From contig NZ_QMDV01000001.1 of assembly GCF_003284895.1 (NCBI RefSeq), forward strand, positions 523,080 to 587,079: a DNA stretch of 64,000 nucleotides. Reading direction: 5' to 3'. A model generated the notes under the pieces. That model ran no database searches. It was not told the origin of the DNA and saw nothing but the letters and a program-made list of their open reading frames with translations. Source of the DNA: Pontibacter arcticus (GTDB taxonomy: Bacteria > Bacteroidota > Bacteroidia > Cytophagales > Hymenobacteraceae). Positions 1 to 8,217 of the stretch are shown here, piece by piece. Both the position numbers and the translations under genes were made by a program. Position 1 is the stretch's first letter, and each line of letters opens with the position of its first letter.

Positions 1-1
1 C

Positions 2-1621
2 AGTTTGGTGCTTCCGTTGGGTATCCAGAGCATCATCGGGTTTGTATCCAGCGGGCAGGTAACGGTATCGGTTGTAGTACTGATCAGCCTGATCGTGCTG
101 GCGCTTTTAATAGTGGGAGGCCTGCAGGTAATGCAACTTTGGCTAGTGGAGTATATGCAGCAACGCCTGTTTGCGCGCACCGCTTCCGATTTTGCGTACC
201 GTGTACCACGCCTGCAACCCGAAGCGCTGCGCAAGCACTATCCTCCCGAGCTGATGAACCGCTTTTTTGATGTTGTTACGGTGCAAAAGGGCCTTGCTAA
301 AATTCTGATAGACTTTTCGACGGCAGTCATACAGATCGTTTTCGGGTTGATCCTGCTTTCTTTTTATCATCCATACTTCATCGTTTTCGGTTTTATTTTA
401 ATCCTGACGCTAGGGCTTATTATCTGGCTGACAGGCGGCAAAGGCATCGAGACAAGTATAAAAGAGTCTACTTACAAGTATAAACTGGTTGCCTGGCTCC
501 AGGAAATGGCTCGCTCGCTCAGCACGTTTAAGCTGGTAGGACACACCAACCTGCCCATGGACCGCACCAATAATTATGTACAAAGCTACCTGAATGTCCG
601 GAAGAAACATTTCAGTATTCTAATGACGCAGTATTTCAGCTTTGTAGGGTTTAAGACGTTTATCACAGGCGGCTTGCTGGTGCTGGGTTGTGTGCTGGTG
701 GTGCAGCAGGAAATAAATATCGGGCAGTTTGTAGCTTCCGAGATCATTATCATCCTTATCATGACCGCTGTCGAAAAGATCATCATCAAATTGGATACAG
801 TATATGATGTATTAACCAGCCTCGACAAAATAGGGCATGTAACAGATTTACCTCTTGAACCAGAAGGCGGCTTCAACCTGGACGAATTAGCTTTGAATGG
901 CGGGCTAAGTATAACAGCCAGGAACCTGAGCTATAAATTTGAAAACGCTAAAAAAATGGCTTTGCAGGATATTAGCTTTACTATAAATCCTGCTGATCGT
1001 ATCTGTCTATCAGGGTTTGATAGCTCGGGCAAAAGCACACTCATTAGCCTGATGCTTGGGTTATTCCCGTCTTATGAAGGCAGCCTGGTATACAACGGCA
1101 TTTCGCTGCACGATCTGCATAAAGGCAACCTGCGCAGCCTGATTGGTGATAACATTTCGAATGAACAGGTTTTTGACGGCACATTGCTGGATAATATAAC
1201 GCTTGGCGCCGATTTACCTATACAGGATGTGTTATGGGCCATTGAACTGACGGGCTTATCAGAATTTGTACATACCCTGCCGGATGGCTTGCACGCTTAC
1301 CTGACCGGCGGCAGTATGCGGTTGCCAGGCAGCGTAGCCCGTAAAATAGTACTGGCCCGTAGCCTGGTGAAGCGCCCGAAACTCCTCATCATCGAAAACC
1401 TGTGGGCAGGCATGACCAAAAAGGAAAAGATAAATTTCTTCCGGCTGCTTGCAAGCCCGCAATTCGACTGGACCATTATTATTGTATCCAACGACAGGGA
1501 AGTAATGCAGTTGTGTACCCAGACCCTGGTGCTACAAGACGGCAATCAGGTAGCTTTTGGCCCGTACGAAGAACTAAAGCACCTTGCCATTTTACAAGAG
1601 TTAACCGATATAACAGCTTAA
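2..1621 (+). CDS. ABC exporter, permease plus ATPase, 5' truncated
   Basis: The membrane and ATP-binding subunit of a type I secretion-like exporter. The reading frame is open to the window edge, so the N-terminus is missing. Counting from the TTG at position 5, hydrophobic segments lie near residues 20-45, 105-140 and 215-255, and the nucleotide-binding domain runs from about 300 to 525. Walker A is intact (GFDSSGKS, about 337-344). The other ATPase motifs are changed: the signature reads LPGSV (440-444), the Walker B end reads LLIIEN where DE is usual, and the switch His is replaced in VSND (about 494-497). HlyD and TolC genes follow with 3-base and overlapping junctions, which supports a tripartite exporter. 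The substrate is unknown, and no peptidase domain is visible in the part present. Confidence 0.85.
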   Translation, partial: SLVLPLGIQSIIGFVSSGQVTVSVVVLISLIVLALLIVGGLQVMQLWLVEYMQQRLFARTASDFAYRVPRLQPEALRKHYPPELMNRFFDVVTVQKGLAKILIDFSTAVIQIVFGLILLSFYHPYFIVFGFILILTLGLIIWLTGGKGIETSIKESTYKYKLVAWLQEMARSLSTFKLVGHTNLPMDRTNNYVQSYLNVRKKHFSILMTQYFSFVGFKTFITGGLLVLGCVLVVQQEINIGQFVASEIIIILIMTAVEKIIIKLDTVYDVLTSLDKIGHVTDLPLEPEGGFNLDELALNGGLSITARNLSYKFENAKKMALQDISFTINPADRICLSGFDSSGKSTLISLMLGLFPSYEGSLVYNGISLHDLHKGNLRSLIGDNISNEQVFDGTLLDNITLGADLPIQDVLWAIELTGLSEFVHTLPDGLHAYLTGGSMRLPGSVARKIVLARSLVKRPKLLIIENLWAGMTKKEKINFFRLLASPQFDWTIIIVSNDREVMQLCTQTLVLQDGNQVAFGPYEELKHLAILQELTDITA

Positions 1622-1624
1622 CCT

Positions 1625-2983
1625 ATGGCACCCGAATTAAAAGGAACCGAACATATAAGCACGTCCCGTCCGGACATCATGCAGCAGGTGCAAACCCCGC
1701 GCTTCGGCCACAGAGTAACCTACTGGATCGGTGGTATATTTCTGGTCATTTTTCTTTGCCTGTTTCTGCCCTGGACGCAAAACATCCGGTCGCAGGGGGT
1801 GCTAACGGCACTTTCGCCAGAGGACAGGCCCCAGACATTGCAGGCCACTATTGCAGGCCGCATTGAACGCTGGCATGTGATGGAAGGCGCTTTCGTGAAA
1901 AAAGGAGATACCATTGCCAGCATTTCAGAGATCAAGGAAAAGTACATGGACCCCGATTTTCTGGCCCGTTTAGGCGAACAGGTAGATGCCAAGAAAGGAG
2001 CGGCACAGGCCACACAGAATAAAGCGGAAGCGATGCAGGAACAGATAAAAGCATTACAATCCGGCCTGGGTTTCAGCCTGCAGAAAGCACGCAATAAAAT
2101 AGAGCAAACCCGCCTTAAACTGCAAAGCGACAGCATAGATGTCGTGGCTCAGCGTACAGAATTGGCTATTGCCGAATCTCAGTTAGCCCGCCAAGAAAAC
2201 CTGTACAAACAAGGCCTGAAATCCCTGACAGAGTTGGAGCAGCGGCGCTTGAAACTGCAGGAAGCACAGGCAAAACTGTTATCGCTCACAAATAAGTATG
2301 ATGCCACGCGCGCCGAGCTTCAGAACACCCAAACTGAGCTCAGCTCTCTACGTGCAGAATATGCCGATAAAATTGCTAAGGCAGAAGCAGAGTTAAGTTC
2401 TACCCGTTCCTACATTTATGGCACCGAAGCCGAAGTAGCCAAACTGGAAAACGAGTACAGCAGCACCCAGATCCGCAGCCAGTATTACCAGATCGTAGCG
2501 CCGCAGGATGGCTTTGTCGTACAAACGCTTAAAGCAGGTATCGGCGAAACGATCAAAGAAGGCGAAGCGCTGGCTACTATAATGCCCGGCAACCCGCAAC
2601 TGGCCGCCGAGTTATACATTGATGCCCTCGATTTGCCGCTTATAGAGCGCGGCGATAAAGTCCGGCTCCAGTTTGAAGGATGGCCGGCGCTTGTATTTTC
2701 AGGATGGCCGGGCACCAGTTTCGGTACTTTTGGCGGCACAGTGGCCGTAATCGATAACACGGGCACCAACGGCAAATACCGCATGCTGGTTATACCTGAT
2801 AAGAGCAGCACTGCGTGGCCTTCAGCTTTGCGTGTTGGTTCGGGAGTGTATGGTTGGGCGATGCTAAGAACCGTGCCTATCTGGTATGAGATCTGGCGAC
2901 AGCTCAATAACTTCCCAGCAGATTATGTGGCCCCGGCAGAGAAAGGAAAAGGTGCAGCAAAACCACAGGAGGAGCAAAAGTGA
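1625..2983 (+). CDS. HlyD-family periplasmic adaptor (membrane fusion protein)
   Basis: Bridges the inner-membrane ABC exporter to the outer-membrane channel. The 452-residue protein has one N-terminal membrane helix (about 31-51). The first half of a lipoyl/barrel-sandwich domain follows (about 65-95, with IAGRIERWHV). A long Gln/Glu/Ala-rich coiled-coil hairpin spans about 105-285, and the second lipoyl half is about 288-322 (APQDGFV). A beta-barrel region then leads to a charged tail. ATG at 1625 lies 3 bases after the exporter stop, and the end overlaps the TolC-like start by 4 bases (GTGA), so the three genes are probably translationally coupled. The family assignment is secure; the cargo is not known. 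Confidence 0.9.
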   Translation: MAPELKGTEHISTSRPDIMQQVQTPRFGHRVTYWIGGIFLVIFLCLFLPWTQNIRSQGVLTALSPEDRPQTLQATIAGRIERWHVMEGAFVKKGDTIASISEIKEKYMDPDFLARLGEQVDAKKGAAQATQNKAEAMQEQIKALQSGLGFSLQKARNKIEQTRLKLQSDSIDVVAQRTELAIAESQLARQENLYKQGLKSLTELEQRRLKLQEAQAKLLSLTNKYDATRAELQNTQTELSSLRAEYADKIAKAEAELSSTRSYIYGTEAEVAKLENEYSSTQIRSQYYQIVAPQDGFVVQTLKAGIGETIKEGEALATIMPGNPQLAAELYIDALDLPLIERGDKVRLQFEGWPALVFSGWPGTSFGTFGGTVAVIDNTGTNGKYRMLVIPDKSSTAWPSALRVGSGVYGWAMLRTVPIWYEIWRQLNNFPADYVAPAEKGKGAAKPQEEQK

Positions 2984-4407
2984 TACGTTATTTCCATACT
3001 TTTTTCAGCTTGTTTATACTTTTGCTGGCCTGGCAGCCGCAGCTGCATGCCCAGGATACAGCACAGGTACTTACACTACAGGAGTTTCATAAAATCATAC
3101 TGGCACACCACCCGGTTGCTTCGCAGGCACAGTTGCTTACAGAGCAAGCCCGGCAGGAATTACGAATGGCCCGCGGCGCTTTTGACCCTGAGCTTAGCAG
3201 CAAACTCTACCGAAAAGAATTTGGCGGCAAAGAGTATTTTACAACCTGGGATAATACCCTGCGTGTGCCGCTTTGGTTTGGCCCGGTGTTAAAAGCCGGT
3301 TTCGAAAAAAACCAGGGCGAGTATCTCAACCCCGAAAACAGTATGCCCGCCGAAGGTCTGAGTTATGCCGGTATTTCGGTGCCGCTGGGCCAGGGGTTGT
3401 TTATTGATGAACGCAGAGCTACCGTACGGCAAGGACGGCTGTTGCAGGATGTTGCCGAAGTAGAACGCATAAAGCTTATAAACAAACTATTGCTCGAAGC
3501 GACCAAGGCTTACTGGGAATGGTGGGAGCAACACGCGACTGTAAAATTATACCAGGAATCCCTTGCGTTAGCTGATATCAGGCTGAAAGGTATAAACATG
3601 CGGGCCCGCGAAGGAGACCTTGCCGCCATTGATACACTGGAAGCACTAATGGCTGTGCAGGAACGCCAGCTGCAATTGCAACAGGCACAGCTTAACAATA
3701 CCAACAGCCGCCTGAAAGTAGCAGTATACTTGTGGACCGATAATGAAGTGCCCTTAGAGCTGCAGGATACCACCATTCCTGCTTCGCCAACCAATGTGCC
3801 TGTTGCTTTACAGCCTGATTCCTTAAACCAGCTACTGCAATTTGCCCGTAATAACCACCCCGAGCTCCGCAAACTAAACTTAAAGACAAGCCAGCTGGCA
3901 CTGGAGCAACGCTTTGCCGCAGATAAACTAAAACCCAAACTCAACATTGATTATAATGTATTGCAGCGCGATTTTGATGTAAATTCTGAGATAATAAATG
4001 AGCAATACCTCCGCAATAATTATAAGTTAGGGATGAGCTTTAGTCTGCCTTTGTTTCTGCGCGAGGAACGTGGCAAGCTACAACTTACTAAAGCTAAGCG
4101 GCAAGCTAACTTCTTAGAGTTAACACAAACAACCCGCGAGGTAGAGAATGCCATACAGGCCGCTTACAACGATTGGCTTACCCTGGAAGAGCAGATAAAA
4201 CTACAGCAGCAACTCGTAGCCAATGCACTTATACTTCGCAATGGCGAGGTAACCCGCTTCGAAAATGGTGAAAGCTCAGTATTTTTAATCAACTCCCGGG
4301 AGGTGAAGCACCTGGAGGCGCAGGTAAAGCTTTACGAGTTACAAACAAAATATGCCAAAGCGAAAACATACTTGTACTGGTCGGCTGGCGAGGTACCGAT
4401 CAGGTAA
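2980..4407 (+). CDS. TolC-like outer-membrane efflux protein
   Basis: Outer-membrane channel of the exporter operon. The 475-residue protein begins with a signal peptide (hydrophobic core about 8-20, cleavage probably after LHAQ near residue 25). Two outer-membrane efflux protein repeats, rich in long helices (about 170-250 and 380-465), follow. The start is a GTG overlapping the HlyD stop by 4 bases. The stop abuts the stop of the convergent TSUP gene with no spacer, leaving no obvious terminator between them. The length fits the TolC family. Confidence 0.9.
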   Translation: MIRYFHTFFSLFILLLAWQPQLHAQDTAQVLTLQEFHKIILAHHPVASQAQLLTEQARQELRMARGAFDPELSSKLYRKEFGGKEYFTTWDNTLRVPLWFGPVLKAGFEKNQGEYLNPENSMPAEGLSYAGISVPLGQGLFIDERRATVRQGRLLQDVAEVERIKLINKLLLEATKAYWEWWEQHATVKLYQESLALADIRLKGINMRAREGDLAAIDTLEALMAVQERQLQLQQAQLNNTNSRLKVAVYLWTDNEVPLELQDTTIPASPTNVPVALQPDSLNQLLQFARNNHPELRKLNLKTSQLALEQRFAADKLKPKLNIDYNVLQRDFDVNSEIINEQYLRNNYKLGMSFSLPLFLREERGKLQLTKAKRQANFLELTQTTREVENAIQAAYNDWLTLEEQIKLQQQLVANALILRNGEVTRFENGESSVFLINSREVKHLEAQVKLYELQTKYAKAKTYLYWSAGEVPIR

Positions 4408-5235
4408 TTACCCTAATTTACTAGCCCAATTCTGGATGGCGGTGCTTAGCTTCACAAAATCGCTGCCACCGGTGCCGTAGGTATCATAGGCAAACTTAAG
4501 AATGATGCCTGTTACCACCACCAGAAAAAGGGCCCGGACAAAACCTGTTCCTTTTTTTAGTGCCGTACGTGTTCCTAACTGCGAGCCGATAACGCTGCAG
4601 ATGGCCATCGGAATAGCTACTTCATAAAGTATAAATCCTTTGTAACCAAAGTATAAAAGTGCCGATAAATTGGTCGCCACATTCACTACTTTAGCCGCCG
4701 CCGAAGCTGCCAGGAAGTTAAACCCGAAAATCCCGATAAAGATAAAGATCAGGAAACTGCCTGTTCCGGGACCGAAAAAACCGTCGTAAAAGCCAATGGC
4801 AGCTCCAATCAGCAAACCATATAATTTTTCCTGAGAGTCGGATAGCTTAGGCGCATGCAACGACCCAAAATCTTTCCGGATAAACGTATAAATGGCTACC
4901 AGAATCAGCAGTACCAGGATAAGCGGTTTCAGGAGGCTGGCATCGAGGTGGCTGAGGGCGCGCGCGCCTAAAAACGAACAGATAAAAGCAGCCGCTGCAG
5001 CCGGAAGTATGGCCAGGTAATTTATTTTAACATTCCGGACATAGCGCACCATCGCTGAAGTTGTACCGGCAATGGAGGCCAGTTTACCTGTACCAAACAC
5101 AGTAGCGACCGGCACACCCGGCAGAAAAATAAGCAAAGCAGGCAACTGAATCAGGCCACCGCCCCCCACTACCGCATCAATAAAACCAGCCAGAAAAGCG
5201 AACAGGCACAAATACAGGATATTCTCCACTTCCAA
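4408..5235 (-). CDS. TSUP-family permease (TauE/SafE-like)
   Basis: Predicted membrane permease of the sulfite exporter TauE/SafE family. Members move sulfur oxyanions or small organic anions, but the substrate cannot be read from sequence. The 275-residue protein is almost entirely hydrophobic, with about eight membrane segments. It contains family-typical glycine-rich stretches: AGFIDAVVGGGGLIQ near residues 16-30, GTGKLASIAGTTSA near 48-61, and GFYDGFFGPGTGSF near 147-160. No ATG lies near the N-terminus, so the start is probably the TTG at 5235 or a GTG two codons later. It is monocistronic and convergent with the TolC-like gene. Confidence 0.85.
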   Translation of the reverse strand: MEVENILYLCLFAFLAGFIDAVVGGGGLIQLPALLIFLPGVPVATVFGTGKLASIAGTTSAMVRYVRNVKINYLAILPAAAAAFICSFLGARALSHLDASLLKPLILVLLILVAIYTFIRKDFGSLHAPKLSDSQEKLYGLLIGAAIGFYDGFFGPGTGSFLIFIFIGIFGFNFLAASAAAKVVNVATNLSALLYFGYKGFILYEVAIPMAICSVIGSQLGTRTALKKGTGFVRALFLVVVTGIILKFAYDTYGTGGSDFVKLSTAIQNWASKLG

Positions 5236-5413
5236 AGTATAGCTAAAAGTATAAACAGGCTAAAAAAGCGGCGCAAGTTAAGTGATTGTACTCGAAGTAT
5301 GGCACACTAACTAGCTGTTATTTTGAAGGATAGTATACTTGGAAGCTGAAAGAACATGATCTGTAATTCTTTAAAGCTTATATTTCGTTCGTGTCCATTC
5401 CATTTCCAAATAC

Positions 5414-5455
5414 TCGCCTCCAGAGGGATTAATTCATTACTACCTCTGGAGGCGA
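5414..5455. repeat. 13-bp perfect inverted repeat in an intergenic gap
   Basis: The 320-base gap 5236-5556 holds perfect 13-base arms TCGCCTCCAGAGG (5414-5426) and CCTCTGGAGGCGA (5443-5455) around a 16-base loop. No T-run follows on either strand, so it is not a classical terminator. It sits about 50 bases upstream of the candidate promoter at 5503-5533. It could be an operator or a small REP-like element. Confidence 0.6.
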
Positions 5456-5502
5456 TCTTGTATTCAAACTTTGATAAATTTAATTTTTCTTATAGAATAT
5501 CA

Positions 5503-5533
5503 TTGTAATACTATAGACGAATATATATATTTG
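5503..5533 (+). promoter_or_regulatory. Bacteroidota-type promoter for the barrel-protein gene
   Basis: TTG (5503-5505), a 20-base spacer, then TATATTTG (5526-5533). This fits the Bacteroidota primary sigma consensus TTTG-N19-TAnnTTTG. The -7 box ends 23 bases before the ATG at 5557. A prediction from pattern only. Confidence 0.5.
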
Positions 5534-5556
5534 CCACTTTAACCTTATAACTATTT

Positions 5557-6342
5557 ATGAAAACATCCTTACTTATCTTTTTAGCTTGCCTGTGTACTGC
5601 TTATACATCTGATGCGCAGATGTTGCCTTCTGATTCAACTGCTGTCACTGCTTTAAAGGCGCAGGCTAAGCACGTTGCTACAGAACTTAATGTAAACCCT
5701 TTTAATGGTACTTTAAGCTTAAACAACTCTATTAATCAACTTAAATTCAGGTATTTCACGACTCCCAATTTAGCTATACGATTAGGCTTTAACGGAAACC
5801 GGGTTAATGATTTTTCTGAAAATTCAACCCCTTATGGGACTAATCCTTCTATCTATAAAAACGAGCGGAGCAGTACAACACTTGGTGTAAATTTAGGTAT
5901 TGAGAAACACTTTGCCGGAACCAGAAGGCTTTCACCATATGTGGGTGCCGACCTCATTATTGAAAACAAGACTTCCGAAAACGAAATTACCAACGGGCAG
6001 ACAGTTAGAACTATAACAGGCGGCTGGCAGACATCTACATTCTATCCGGCAAACACTTCTTACCCTTATAACAATCCTTCTTACACGGTATACAGTTATG
6101 ATGAGCGCGGTTTTTTCCGATATGGAATTAACCTCGTATCAGGCTTTGATTTTTATATGGCCAAGAACTTCTTTTTCGGATATGAAGTGAATTTTGGTTT
6201 CAGCCAGAAAACATTACAGGATTTGGAAATAAAAACAAGTAACTCTGATAACTCCCCTATTGAAAACAGAGAAGTAAAGGACACTTCCTTTTCTTTCGGG
6301 CCAAGCCTGATGAATGGCGTGCGGGTTGGTTATGTATTCTAA
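5557..6342 (+). CDS. Outer-membrane beta-barrel protein
   Basis: A 261-residue exported protein with a clear signal peptide (MKTSLLIFLACL, cleavage likely after SDAQ near residue 21). It then shows alternating hydrophobic/polar strands with many aromatic residues, as in small porin-type barrels: repeated patterns such as LKFRYFTTPNLAIRLGFNGN and LGVNLGIEKHFAG, with a final strand ending in GVRVGYVF. The C-terminal aromatic residue fits an outer-membrane barrel. The IPT/TIG lipoprotein gene starts 23 bases after the stop, so the two are probably co-transcribed. No catalytic motif is visible and the exact function is unknown. The AAGTATA word that saturates most of the window is absent from this gene and the next. 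Confidence 0.7.
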   Translation: MKTSLLIFLACLCTAYTSDAQMLPSDSTAVTALKAQAKHVATELNVNPFNGTLSLNNSINQLKFRYFTTPNLAIRLGFNGNRVNDFSENSTPYGTNPSIYKNERSSTTLGVNLGIEKHFAGTRRLSPYVGADLIIENKTSENEITNGQTVRTITGGWQTSTFYPANTSYPYNNPSYTVYSYDERGFFRYGINLVSGFDFYMAKNFFFGYEVNFGFSQKTLQDLEIKTSNSDNSPIENREVKDTSFSFGPSLMNGVRVGYVF

Positions 6343-6364
6343 GGATTCTGTTATTGTAACTTAC

Positions 6365-8059
6365 ATGAAACTATACATATTCCGCTCTCCATTCCTATTA
6401 ATAATCTTTTCTTTTCTGCTGCTACAAGGTTGTGAAAAAGAGGATGAACAAATACACCCCGAGATAAAGACAATGCAGATTACTGCACTTTCGCCCTCCA
6501 GCGCTACGCTGGAGGGGAATATTATTCATACGGGTAAATTTCCTGTATTGGATTTTGGCTTTGTTTATGGCTTAACGCCGGAACTTGGTGAAACGATGGG
6601 CACAAGGCTTTCTTTAGGAAAAGATGCAAAACCAGGTACGTATAAGCAAGATGTAAAAAACCTGAAAATTGCTTCCGGCTATTATACCTCTAATCATAAT
6701 TTTTATGCCAGAGCGTATCTGACAAATGAAAAAGGAACTGTATTTGGGCAGGTAGCCAGCGTTACATTGCCATCGCCAAATATACAGTCTATAGTACCTA
6801 ACACCGGAAAAGCAGGTGATAAGATAACTATCAGTGGAAGCTTTTTTACAAGTGATGCAACTGAAGTAGAAGTTTTGTTTGCTAATGTTGCCGGTAAAGT
6901 TATTGAGGTTAGCCCTTCTAAAGTTGTGGTCGAAGTACCATCCGGAATCACATCTTCCAGTTACTATGATTACAGACAGGTTGGTGTGGTTCTTAAAATG
7001 GCAGGACAAACCTACAATGTTACTTCTACTTTTAAGGTAAACCCTTCAGTAACTGATTTCTCACCCAAGTCTGCTACACTAGGCACCGTAATTACTATTA
7101 AAGGAAATAACCTGCCTGGTTATTATTACTACAGTAATCTTAGAGTTTCTTTTGGGGAGGTAGATGTTCCGATTACAAGTTATAGTTCAACAGGGATACA
7201 GGTACAGGTACCACATCATATTGGAGCAAAAAAAGTACCTCTATCTGTAATAATAGATGGTGTTAAGACCACCCTGCCAGGTGATTTTACGGTAATCCCG
7301 CATACTGTAACTTCCATAGCGCCAACTTCGGGGCTGTCTGGAAGCTACTTCTCTCTTACCGGTGATAATTTCCCAAGCGACTTCTATTACAACTATAATC
7401 AGGCTGTCGTTACGGTAGGAGATATTCCTACTACTATATCATATGTATCTTCTGGTGAGATGCTGGTACTTGTTCCATTCAATCTGAAGGAAGGAAACCA
7501 CAAGATAAAGGTAGCTTTCGGACCCACTGTAATAGAAGCCACACAACAGTTTAGTGTTGTAGCGTCATCTATTACCAGCTTTTCCCCTACTTCAGGAGGA
7601 ATCGGCAGAGAGGTTATCCTGAAAGGAAATTTCCTTCCTGACACCTATTATATTGTCAACTTCGGATCTGTCAGGATAGGTGGCTATAGCACTTCCTCCA
7701 GCACAATTCAAACTTCTGTTCCGCAAGGAGCAACACTTGGTGCAGTAAAAATTTCTGTGGAAAACGACTATACCAAAATAGAAGCAAAAGATGAGTTTAC
7801 TGTATTAGCACCAACATTCACGGCCTTTTCGCCAAGTTCTGGTGTGGCAGGTTCAGTAGTCACTATTACAGGTTCCGGCTTTTCAGCAAATGCTTATACT
7901 GTGGTAAGATTCGGGACAGTTTCAACTAACATCCTTAGTATAACTGATACAACAATCAAGGCTGTAGTCCCATCCAATGTTACAGGAGCGATGAAAATCA
8001 CTGTCCTGCAAAATGGCCAAACAATGATTAGTAAAGATAATTTTACAGTAACAAATTAA
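6365..8059 (+). CDS. IPT/TIG-repeat surface lipoprotein
   Basis: A 564-residue lipoprotein with lipobox LLLQGC (Cys about residue 23), an N-terminal fibronectin-like region (about 35-130), and five consecutive IPT/TIG Ig-like repeats. Each repeat opens with a pattern like ITSFSPTSGxxGxxVxLxG (near residues 136, 226, 315, 405, 485). Such repeats occur in surface adhesion or glycan-binding proteins of Bacteroidota. ATG at 6365 is preferred over an upstream in-frame ATG at 6314 because that one lies inside the preceding gene and would bury the signal peptide. Probably exposed on the outer membrane; the ligand is unknown. Confidence 0.8.
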   Translation: MKLYIFRSPFLLIIFSFLLLQGCEKEDEQIHPEIKTMQITALSPSSATLEGNIIHTGKFPVLDFGFVYGLTPELGETMGTRLSLGKDAKPGTYKQDVKNLKIASGYYTSNHNFYARAYLTNEKGTVFGQVASVTLPSPNIQSIVPNTGKAGDKITISGSFFTSDATEVEVLFANVAGKVIEVSPSKVVVEVPSGITSSSYYDYRQVGVVLKMAGQTYNVTSTFKVNPSVTDFSPKSATLGTVITIKGNNLPGYYYYSNLRVSFGEVDVPITSYSSTGIQVQVPHHIGAKKVPLSVIIDGVKTTLPGDFTVIPHTVTSIAPTSGLSGSYFSLTGDNFPSDFYYNYNQAVVTVGDIPTTISYVSSGEMLVLVPFNLKEGNHKIKVAFGPTVIEATQQFSVVASSITSFSPTSGGIGREVILKGNFLPDTYYIVNFGSVRIGGYSTSSSTIQTSVPQGATLGAVKISVENDYTKIEAKDEFTVLAPTFTAFSPSSGVAGSVVTITGSGFSANAYTVVRFGTVSTNILSITDTTIKAVVPSNVTGAMKITVLQNGQTMISKDNFTVTN

Positions 8060-8063
8060 AATC

Positions 8064-8137
8064 AGATTACTTCATTGAAAAAAAATAAAGGCTGCTCTAA
8101 ACTGAGCAGCCTTTATTTTTTTTCAATGAAGTAATCT
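8064..8137. terminator. Bidirectional terminator with perfect 34-bp arms
   Basis: Arms 8064-8097 and 8104-8137 are perfect reverse complements over 34 bases with a 6-base loop. The core is a GC stem (AAAGGCTGCTC / GAGCAGCCTTT) flanked by A8 and T8 runs, so it can terminate in both directions. It lies between the convergent IPT lipoprotein and lamin-tail genes. The arms continue perfectly 14-15 bases beyond the usual terminator core. Confidence 0.85.
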
Positions 8138-8217
8138 TTCTCTATGTAATGAATAAGAGAATACTAATTCAAATTAATACTCTCTTAAGTAGTTAAAAGT
8201 GTAGCCGACTTAAGTAT

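Noticed and set aside
1402-1866. 154-codon plus-strand ORF across the ABC/HlyD junction
   Set aside because: It is an alternate frame of two well-supported genes and has no domain.
6314-6364. Upstream start for the IPT lipoprotein
   Set aside because: It would add 17 residues overlapping the preceding gene and bury the signal peptide.
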